A DNA stretch of 64,000 nt, taken from contig NZ_CP133594.1 in assembly GCF_031312535.1 (NCBI RefSeq), positions 372,001-436,000 on the forward strand. Direction: 5' to 3'. Under the pieces are notes generated by a model that saw nothing but the letters and a program-made list of their open reading frames with translations, made no database searches and was not told where the DNA came from. This DNA is from Methanolobus mangrovi. Its GTDB lineage: Archaea; Halobacteriota; Methanosarcinia; Methanosarcinales; Methanosarcinaceae. This document shows positions 57,924-64,000 of this stretch, one piece after another. The translations under genes were made by a program, and so were the position numbers. Position 1 is the first letter of the stretch. The number at the start of each line of letters is the position of its first letter.

Positions 57924-58336
57924 CAACCTTGATAACAAAAACAATAACAAAGATATGTTTGCCTTTAGTCATCCTCTTTTCAATATCCCTCTTACTTGCG
58001 GGACACAACAATCCCGGAGGCGGATTTATAGGGGGTGTCATGTTCGCGTCAGTTATTGCACTGACGTACGTGGTATATGGTCTGGATCACATCAAATCAT
58101 TCTTCAATCCTGATTGGGGTAACTGGTTTGGATTCGGGTTACTATTGGCCTCGTTCACAGCCTTTTCAGCAATCGCATTTTCACATAACTTCTTCAGAAG
58201 TGCTGTGGAATTTGTCCACCTGCCATTTTTCGGAGAGGTGGAACTGGTATCTGCCGGATTGTTCGACATCGGAGTCTACTTTGTCGTAATTGGCGGGCTG
58301 CTTTCTATTTTCAAAAACGTAGGTGACGACAAATGA
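57920..58336 (+). CDS. mrpB: Mrp antiporter subunit B
   Basis: 138 residues, four membrane helices. GHNNPGGGFIGGVMFASVIALTYVVYG is the MnhB/MbhF-like hallmark. It starts at an ATG overlapping the TGA of mrpA (ATGA) and so is likely coupled. Confidence 0.93.
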   Translation: MTTLITKTITKICLPLVILFSISLLLAGHNNPGGGFIGGVMFASVIALTYVVYGLDHIKSFFNPDWGNWFGFGLLLASFTAFSAIAFSHNFFRSAVEFVHLPFFGEVELVSAGLFDIGVYFVVIGGLLSIFKNVGDDK

Positions 58337-58761
58337 ACAATACACTGCTTTCTCTTACGATAGCTATACTGTTCGGTATCGGTACATTCCTTATCCTGCG
58401 CCGTGATATTGTCAGGGTGATCATTGGGCTTGGTGTACTTTCACATGCAGTCAACCTCCTGATCGTATCAACCGGAGTGTTTGCAGGAACAAAGGTCCCG
58501 ATCATTACAGATGATGGCGGACATGGAGCTGCCGAAGCCACAGGAACTATATTCACAGACTCATTGTCTCAGGGTATTCTCGCACCTGTACTTGCTGCAG
58601 GCAATCATGTGGATTTTGTGGATCCTCTGGTACAGGCGCTGGTACTTACAGCAATCGTAATCAGTCTGGCAACGACTGCATTCATATTGATACTTGCATA
58701 TCGTATCTATGAGGAATACGGGACAACTGATATCAAAGAACTCAGGAGGCTCTGGGGATGA
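58333..58761 (+). CDS. mrpC: Mrp antiporter subunit C (NuoK-like)
   Basis: 142 residues, three membrane helices, homologous to NuoK. VIIGLGVLSHAVNLLIV and DPLVQALVLTAIVISLATTAFILIL are conserved. A roughly 30-residue loop after the second helix (DDGGHGAAEATG) is longer than in NuoK. Overlaps mrpB and mrpD by 4 bases each. Confidence 0.93.
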   Translation: MNNTLLSLTIAILFGIGTFLILRRDIVRVIIGLGVLSHAVNLLIVSTGVFAGTKVPIITDDGGHGAAEATGTIFTDSLSQGILAPVLAAGNHVDFVDPLVQALVLTAIVISLATTAFILILAYRIYEEYGTTDIKELRRLWG

Positions 58762-60299
58762 TATCATTGGATACTCACTTACCAATTATACTGATAGCTA
58801 CGCCAATATTGCTGGCGTCTCTCATGGTGCTTTTGAGAAAACAACCGGGAATTCAGAAGATCCTGAGTGTTTCAGTTTCATTTGTTATGTTCATAGTAAG
58901 TATACTCCTGCTCCTGCAGGTCTGGTCCGGTGGGATACAGGTATATGAGGTAGGAGAATGGGGTAAATACGGTATCATGCTGGTTGCCGATCTGCTCAGT
59001 TCCGGTATGGTCGTCCTGACATCATTTGTGTCATTCTTAGCACTTATTTACTCACTTGATTATATCGAGGAAAAGTCATTGAGTGCATCCTACTATCCGC
59101 TCTTCAGTTTGCTGGTGGCAGGACTTAACGGTTCCTTCCTTACTGGGGATATATTTAATCTCTTCGTATTCTTTGAGATACTTCTGCTCTCTTCATGCGG
59201 ACTTGTAATCGCCAATGAAAAAGGAGGAGTTACAAAAAGTTCAGACAAGATGGAGGCAACTTTCAAGTATCTTGTACTTAACATGCTCAGTTCCATTGTA
59301 ATGCTGATAGCAGTAGCTTCCCTTTATGCAACAACAGGTACACTGAACATGGCAGATATCTCCGTTAAGCTCAGTGCAATGAGTGCAGCCGGAACGCTTC
59401 CATGGTATGTGTTTGCCATAGCATTGATGTTTGTGGTGGTTTTTGGTAACAAGGCCGCAATATTTCCGCTTCATTACTGGCTTCCGGATGTGCATCCTAC
59501 AGCACCATCACCCATAAGCGCAATGCTTAGTGGTGTGTTGATAAAAGTTGGTGCCTACGGAATGCTGAGGGTATTCTTCCTTATATTCATCGATACGCTC
59601 TACATATTCAAACCTGTGATAATCTATCTCGCACTTGCAACCATTGTGGTCGGAGCCATATCAGCTGTTGCCCAGACAGATGTTAAGCGCCTGCTTGCGT
59701 ATTCAAGTGTCAGTCAGATAGGTTACGTGTTCCTTGGGATTGGTTTTGGCAGTGTTTACGGACTCACAGCAGCTCTTGTGTATCTTGTGAACCATGCATT
59801 TGCAAAGTCCATGCTTTTCCTTACCTCTGGTGGTATTATCCATCATGCAGGTACAAGAGATATGAGAAAAATGGGAGGCATGGTCGATAGTGCCCCACTT
59901 ATGTCAATGATGTTCCTTGTAGGTGCAATGTCCATTGCAGGGCTGCCCCCTATGGGCGGATTCATTGCAAAGTTCCAATTATTCGATGCGGGAATCACTG
60001 AGAAATATTACTTTGAGATCGCAATAGCACTTATATTTGCAGTATTCACCCTTTTCTACATGTTCAGGGCAATGTTGCTGATGTTCTGGGGTGAGAAAAG
60101 AGATGTTAATGAACATGGTGAATATTCCACACATGGCACATCCCCGTTGATCGCTCTGCCAATAATCATGCTTGCACTTGGAGTTGTAGTATTCGGACTT
60201 TATGCAGAACCGCTGATAGCTTTTGCAAATGCTACCGCTAATCAGATACTTGACCCGCAGCTCTATATTGATGCTGTAATGACGAGGGTGGTAAGATGA
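58758..60299 (+). CDS. mrpD: Mrp antiporter subunit D (NuoN/NuoM-like)
   Basis: 513 residues with about fourteen helices. FVFFEILLLSSCGL has the conserved Glu, and APSPISAMLSGVLIKVGAYGMLRV and NHAFAKSMLFLTSG have the lysines and His of the proton path. Together with MrpA it forms the two antiporter-like modules. Confidence 0.94.
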   Translation: MISLDTHLPIILIATPILLASLMVLLRKQPGIQKILSVSVSFVMFIVSILLLLQVWSGGIQVYEVGEWGKYGIMLVADLLSSGMVVLTSFVSFLALIYSLDYIEEKSLSASYYPLFSLLVAGLNGSFLTGDIFNLFVFFEILLLSSCGLVIANEKGGVTKSSDKMEATFKYLVLNMLSSIVMLIAVASLYATTGTLNMADISVKLSAMSAAGTLPWYVFAIALMFVVVFGNKAAIFPLHYWLPDVHPTAPSPISAMLSGVLIKVGAYGMLRVFFLIFIDTLYIFKPVIIYLALATIVVGAISAVAQTDVKRLLAYSSVSQIGYVFLGIGFGSVYGLTAALVYLVNHAFAKSMLFLTSGGIIHHAGTRDMRKMGGMVDSAPLMSMMFLVGAMSIAGLPPMGGFIAKFQLFDAGITEKYYFEIAIALIFAVFTLFYMFRAMLLMFWGEKRDVNEHGEYSTHGTSPLIALPIIMLALGVVVFGLYAEPLIAFANATANQILDPQLYIDAVMTRVVR

Positions 60300-60790
60300 A
60301 AAGATACATCGCCTATTCAGCTATACTTGGTCTTGTATGGTGTTTTGTCCACGGTACTGTAAATGTTAATAATTTCGTGCTGGGGGTGCTAATTGCACCA
60401 TTTATCATAAGGCCATTCAAACCCCTGTTCAATTTTGATATGGAGTTTTCATTCGGCAATGCCATTAAGAAGATTCCGGCACAGGTTACATACCTGTATG
60501 TGCTTATCAAGGAGATAATAAAAGCAAACGTAATGGTTGCAAAAATAGTGCTTCAGCCAAAGATAGACATAAAACCGGGTATAATTGCAGTACCTATCAG
60601 GACCAAAACAGATCTTGGGATAACTGCTATTGCAAACACTATCACGCTTACGCCAGGTACACTGACAATTGATATGTCAGATGACAGGTCCATTCTCTAT
60701 GTTCATGCAATAGATGCAACCGATCCTGAAGGTGTAGCCCAATCCATACGGGATGATCTGGAAAAATACGTATTGGAGGCATTCGAATGA
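60296..60790 (+). CDS. mrpE: Mrp antiporter subunit E
   Basis: 164 residues. Two or three N-terminal helices (IAYSAILGLVWCFVHG, FVLGVLIAPFIIRP) precede the soluble MrpE domain (IANTITLTPGTLTIDMSDD and LYVHAID), the family signature. Overlaps mrpD and mrpF by 4 bases each. Confidence 0.93.
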   Translation: MKRYIAYSAILGLVWCFVHGTVNVNNFVLGVLIAPFIIRPFKPLFNFDMEFSFGNAIKKIPAQVTYLYVLIKEIIKANVMVAKIVLQPKIDIKPGIIAVPIRTKTDLGITAIANTITLTPGTLTIDMSDDRSILYVHAIDATDPEGVAQSIRDDLEKYVLEAFE

Positions 60791-61053
60791 ATACAATGTT
60801 ACTTGAATATTCACTTCTGTTCATGGTTATTGCAATTATACCATGCATGTACAGGATCATCAAAGGACCGACTATCCCTGACAGGGTTGTGGCCCTTGAT
60901 GCAATGACAACGGTAATTGTGGTGATGCTTGGTATCTACTCATTTGTAAAAGGGTCCGCTTTCTTCATGGATGTGGCACTTGTACTTGCCATCATATCCT
61001 TTGTGGGAACAGTCACAGTTGCAAAGTACCTTGATGAAGGGGTGGTATTTTGA
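60787..61053 (+). CDS. mrpF: Mrp antiporter subunit F
   Basis: 88 residues with three helices. RIIKGPTIPDRVVALDAMTT is the MrpF/MbhB signature with a conserved Asp in the second helix. Four-base overlaps on both sides. Confidence 0.93.
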   Translation: MNTMLLEYSLLFMVIAIIPCMYRIIKGPTIPDRVVALDAMTTVIVVMLGIYSFVKGSAFFMDVALVLAIISFVGTVTVAKYLDEGVVF

Positions 61054-61421
61054 GTACCGTTTCAATGGTTTTGGAAATGCTTAGCAATGTTGTCCTGGTA
61101 ATCGGATTATTCTTCGTGTTCCTTGCAATGCTAGGACTTGCCAGACTTCCTGATGTGTATAACAGGTTGCATGCAACTACAAAGATAGGAACTCTCGGTG
61201 CTTTTGGAGTTATGCTTAGTATACTACTGAAGGTGGGCTTTTCCCCTATAGGTGTTAAGGCAATTACAGTAGCTCTTTTCATCCTGGTGACTTCGCCCAT
61301 AGCAGCCCATATGATAAGCCGTGCAGCTCACCGACATGGAGTAGGTCTTTGTAAGGAATCTGTAATTGATGAATATGGAAAAGCATGTTCATCTGCATGC
61401 TCAATAAATGACAATGAGTGA
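61050..61421 (+). CDS. mrpG: Mrp antiporter subunit G
   Basis: 123 residues, three helices. LGLARLPDVYNRLHATTKIGTLG is the MrpG/MbhC hallmark. It starts TTG at 61050, overlapping the TGA of mrpF, with GGGGTGG upstream. A Cys-containing hydrophilic tail (CKESVIDEYGKACSSACS) extends past the core family length and is unusual. Confidence 0.91.
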   Translation: MSTVSMVLEMLSNVVLVIGLFFVFLAMLGLARLPDVYNRLHATTKIGTLGAFGVMLSILLKVGFSPIGVKAITVALFILVTSPIAAHMISRAAHRHGVGLCKESVIDEYGKACSSACSINDNE

Positions 61422-61432
61422 ATAATAGCAGC

Positions 61433-61463
61433 TTCTGGCGTAATGCCAGAACAATTCTTTTTT
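61433..61463 (+). terminator. Terminator of the mrp operon
   Basis: TTCTGGC (61433-61439) and GCCAGAA (61445-61451) form a perfect 7-bp stem with a GTAAT loop, followed by a T tract at 61455-61463. Confidence 0.8.
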
Positions 61464-61573
61464 ATATCGTGCTTTAAACTTTAATTGTTTTGAATATATT
61501 CAGATCTTGCATTTTTGCAGTAACATCTGAAATGCCCAACAAAAACCAATATTAAACTTCCCAATTATTTATC

Positions 61574-61635
61574 GTGAGCGGGTTGGGGAGTGGGGGGTTA
61601 GTGTGGGAGTGGGGTTAAAAAATGTACCCGCTCAC
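61574..61635 (+). other. Hairpin enclosing a G-quadruplex motif
   Basis: GTGAGCGGGT (61574-61583) and ACCCGCTCAC (61626-61635) are perfect inverted repeats. Between them lie four G runs at 61585-61588, 61592-61597, 61605-61607 and 61611-61614, with loops of 3, 7 and 3 bases, fitting the canonical quadruplex pattern. The surrounding DNA is AT-rich. Confidence 0.75.
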
Positions 61636-61679
61636 AGCGTGACTAGATGAAATAATCATATATAAGTATTACCTTTTAC

Positions 61680-61821
61680 TAGACTGCAACCTGCATAAAT
61701 GTCACAATTGGATAAAATAGACTGATTGATGTCATAATTGTCATCTTAAAGTTATAATGATTCTTGGGGAAGATGAACAAAAAACTTATGAGCCTTATCA
61801 CCTAATAATGGCTGCAGTCTA
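61680..61821. repeat. Imperfect inverted repeat pair upstream of tsaC
   Basis: TAGACTGCA (61680-61688) and TGCAGTCTA (61813-61821) are exact complements, extending with one mismatch. Inside are near-direct repeats GTCACAATTG and GTCATAATTG (the second near 61734). No gene lies between. Confidence 0.4.
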
Positions 61822-61886
61822 TTGAATAGTCTAAAATAAAAAGGCACTTCTAAAATGAAGTCGATTTTTTAATATAATACCGAATT

Positions 61887-62939
61887 ATGAAAAAGAACAC
61901 AAAGGTATTCTACATAAGTGAAGAAGATCGGGAAGCTTCTATTGTGGAAGCAGCAAGAATTCTGAAAGAAGGTGGAACTGTTGCTTTCCCCACCGAGACT
62001 GTCTATGGACTTGGAGCTGATGCTCTCAATGAAAAAGCAGTACTGCAGATATTTGAAGCAAAAGGCAGACCGGCAGATAACCCACTTATAGTTCATGTGG
62101 ATTCAAAGGAAAGCTGTCTGAAACTTGTCAGGAGTATACCTGATAAAGCATCCCTCCTTATGGATAAATTCTGGCCGGGTCCATTGACTCTTATTATGGA
62201 AAGGAAGCCGATAGTTCCTGATGTAACAACAGGAGGTTTAGATACCGTAGCTGTCAGAATGCCTGAAAACCTGATCGCTCTGGAACTGATAAAACGTTCG
62301 GGAATACCTATAGCTGCACCAAGTGCTAACCTTTCAGGAAAACCAAGTCCTACAACTGCAGAACATGTTTTGTGTGACCTTTCCGGAAGGATAGATGCAC
62401 TTATAGATGGCGGGGAAGTTTCCATTGGACTTGAGTCGACGGTAGTTGATATGACCTCCGAGATCCCTGCGATATTAAGACCTGGTAAAATAAGCAAAGA
62501 AGAACTTGAAGAGTGCATAGGTGAGGTCAAAGTTGCTTATGATGACAAAGTGCATCCGGAAAGCGAGACCGTCCGTTCTCCGGGAATGAAATATACGCAT
62601 TATTCTCCGGAGTCAAGTGTTATCCTAGTTGAAGGAGAACATGAACATGTAGTTTCCAGGATAAAAGAGCTTATTGTTGATCTTAGTCTGAGGAATGCAA
62701 AAATAGGATTGTTGCTTACAGAAGAATCACATAATAATTTTTCAGAATATCTTTCATATTCCATGGGTAAGAAAGACAAACCTGAACAAGCTGCAAAGAA
62801 TTTATTTTTTGGACTTCGTTACCTCGATGAAAGAAACATAGATATAATAATAGTGGATGGTTCTTTTAGGCCGGATGGAATAGGAATGGCTGTTTTTAAC
62901 AGAATTCGCAAGGCTGCAGATATGATAATCAAAGTGTAG
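61887..62939 (+). CDS. tsaC: L-threonylcarbamoyladenylate synthase (Sua5 type)
   Basis: Makes threonylcarbamoyl-AMP for t6A37 of tRNA. 350 residues. The YrdC domain reads GGTVAFPTETVYGLGADALN, KGRPADNPLIVHV and SANLSGKPSPTTAEHV; GLESTVVDMTSE, then RPGKISKEELEE, complete it. The Sua5 domain follows after a linker with PGMKYTHYSP, and runs to the end. ATG 61887 fits the family. A small membrane protein is encoded 7 bases after its stop. Confidence 0.93.
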   Translation: MKKNTKVFYISEEDREASIVEAARILKEGGTVAFPTETVYGLGADALNEKAVLQIFEAKGRPADNPLIVHVDSKESCLKLVRSIPDKASLLMDKFWPGPLTLIMERKPIVPDVTTGGLDTVAVRMPENLIALELIKRSGIPIAAPSANLSGKPSPTTAEHVLCDLSGRIDALIDGGEVSIGLESTVVDMTSEIPAILRPGKISKEELEECIGEVKVAYDDKVHPESETVRSPGMKYTHYSPESSVILVEGEHEHVVSRIKELIVDLSLRNAKIGLLLTEESHNNFSEYLSYSMGKKDKPEQAAKNLFFGLRYLDERNIDIIIVDGSFRPDGIGMAVFNRIRKAADMIIKV

Positions 62940-62946
62940 TGGTTCT

Positions 62947-63174
62947 ATGAATGAAGAAAAAAAGCATATTATCCATGAAAAGCAAAGGTATGTCAGTATC
63001 ATCTATCGTAATCGAAAATTGCTTAAGGTCAATGTACTGATACTCAGTATAGGTCTTGCACTTTCATATCTTGGACATGAAGGCATAGGGGAACCTATAA
63101 TCTGGTTGGGCATAATAATATTCGGATATGCGACAGTGTCCATTCTTATGGCAAAAAAACAACTAAAACAGTAA
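62947..63174 (+). CDS. Small two-helix membrane protein (75 aa)
   Basis: 75 residues with a charged N-terminus, then two helices (VNVLILSIGLALSYLG and IIWLGIIIFGYATVSILMA). It lies directly after tsaC, probably in the same transcript. No family is recognised. Confidence 0.6.
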   Translation: MNEEKKHIIHEKQRYVSIIYRNRKLLKVNVLILSIGLALSYLGHEGIGEPIIWLGIIIFGYATVSILMAKKQLKQ

Positions 63175-63929
63175 TTTCGAAGTGTGCAGATTTTACTTAT
63201 AAGAACTACTAATCAATCCTTCTCAAAACAGTTTCTATAAGCTTTATTTTGTTTGGAAACCAAAAGGAGTATGGTGGTCGTAATTTGTCTCCGTATCCCC
63301 CGCTATTAAGGGAACATTTCGCTTTCGTACCACTACAGATACCACCAAACAAGCAAATAGAAGGAGATAGAGGCAGGGCTTTCTTAACCTGTCTCTTATA
63401 TTTATATCATTGTTTTTGCTATTTCAGGATTCTTTCAATTTAAAATATTTTTGATTTTGATTATATCTTTATTGCAGATATAGCAATTTCAACAATTCCA
63501 ATTTAATGATGAAAAAGCTCAATAATGAAGGGGAATACTCACTGTCCTGTAAAAATGAAAATATTCTAATCCTTAATAATTATCCATAATACAGTTTCCT
63601 CTCTATTTATTTCCTGTAAACGCAAATATATGGATTGTAATCATGATTTTGTCTCCATTTTTTATTGTATAAGGCATAGTCTGATTAAGAAATAGTATCA
63701 ACGTACCCCCACCGTACCACCATAAACGGAATCAGGGGAATAGATGGTCTATATGACCATTTATTTCCCACAATTCTTTTTTGATATGTTCTCTTTTTAT
63801 GTTTATATTTGCTCAGTATGTTTCTTTGTAAACAAATCGGAACCTATATATCTTCATAATTGAAAAACGGATATTAATTACTGAACAAATAGGCCGTTGT
63901 GCCTATAAAACCGTAACGGGGGTTACATA
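63175..63929. other. Long AT-rich intergenic region
   Basis: Nothing convincing was found in 755 bases: no tRNA, repeat array or coding pattern. The 64-codon frame at 63249-63443 has no ribosome site and no protein-like composition. TATA-like CCTATATAT near 63846 may be part of the promoter of the next gene. Confidence 0.4.
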
Positions 63930-64000
63930 ATGTGGGGTATTAACAACATTGTCAAATATACTGTCATGACTCTATTGGTCCTGATGATAGCCATTGGGAA
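63930..64000 (+). CDS. N-terminus of a membrane protein (3' truncated)
   Basis: A frame starting ATG 63930, after GGGGGTT, reads MWGINNIVKYT and then a hydrophobic segment (LLVLMIAIG) before the window ends. A membrane anchor or signal peptide is indicated; many sensory or chemoreceptor proteins begin this way, but the family cannot be determined. Confidence 0.5.
   Translation, partial: MWGINNIVKYTVMTLLVLMIAIG

Noticed and set aside
63249-63443. 64-codon frame in the long spacer near the right end
   Set aside because: No ribosome site, family or neighbour support.

Overview
The window is one stretch of a methanogenic archaeon, almost certainly order Methanosarcinales and probably family Methanosarcinaceae. 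The evidence is a complete acetyl-CoA decarbonylase/synthase operon (cdhA-cdhB-cdhC-cooC-cdhD-cdhE), a coenzyme B pathway homocitrate synthase (AksA type), archaeal information-processing genes (TFE, proteasome beta, aCPSF1/FttA, NMD3), archaeal riboflavin and FAD enzymes (RibC, RibH, RibL), a type II GAPDH, TATA/BRE promoters and GGTGA-type ribosome binding sites, often placed before GTG or TTG starts. A full seven-gene Mrp Na+/H+ antiporter fits a salt-adapted methylotrophic or aceticlastic lineage. The species cannot be fixed from the sequence alone.

Layout. 1-5.7 kb: 3' part of an HdrD/GlpC-type CCG-domain protein, LysE exporter, FKBP isomerase, Hrq1-like helicase with a TPR tail, pyruvoyl arginine decarboxylase. 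5.8-9.9 kb: two GNAT enzymes flanking an extremely acidic lipoprotein and a polar amino-acid ABC transporter. 10-17.2 kb: small membrane protein, DUF1638 protein, MsrA, two multi-PAS histidine kinases with a cytochrome-b5-like protein between them. 17.4-21.2 kb: flavin genes (ribL; ribH, ribC) with two aminotransferases. 21.4-25.4 kb: XRE-CBS regulator, lipoprotein, Ca2+/Na+ antiporter, VIT-like transporter, DUF89 phosphatase, CooT-like Ni protein. 25.5-31.6 kb: GAPDH, NADP-phosphatase-like protein overlapping NAD kinase, AksA, NYN protein, AN1-finger rhomboid with an unknown partner.

32-39.9 kb is the CODH/ACS operon, preceded by a 372-base spacer holding two copies of a promoter-like repeat. 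40-41 kb holds a hypothetical gene and three very small, mostly Cys-rich genes. 41.4-48.7 kb: DUF362 ferredoxin-like protein, NMD3, ATP-grasp ligase, TFE, HD-domain protein, proteasome beta and FttA. 48.7-55.3 kb: HAD phosphatase, gate-domain membrane protein, and a VTC / DUF4956 / Cthe_2159-like surface module with a striking inverted repeat in its leader. 55.5-61.4 kb: mrpABCDEFG, each junction overlapping by four bases. 61.4-64 kb: a hairpin enclosing a G-quadruplex motif, TsaC/Sua5, a small membrane protein, a long empty AT-rich spacer and the beginning of a membrane protein.

No tRNA, rRNA, CRISPR array, insertion sequence or prophage was found. Most of the window is core chromosome. The parts that look least described are the VTC/DUF4956 surface module with its leader hairpin, the quadruplex-in-hairpin downstream of mrp, the duplicated cdh promoter element, and the compositionally extreme lipoprotein that shares promoter architecture with the adjacent ABC binding protein.
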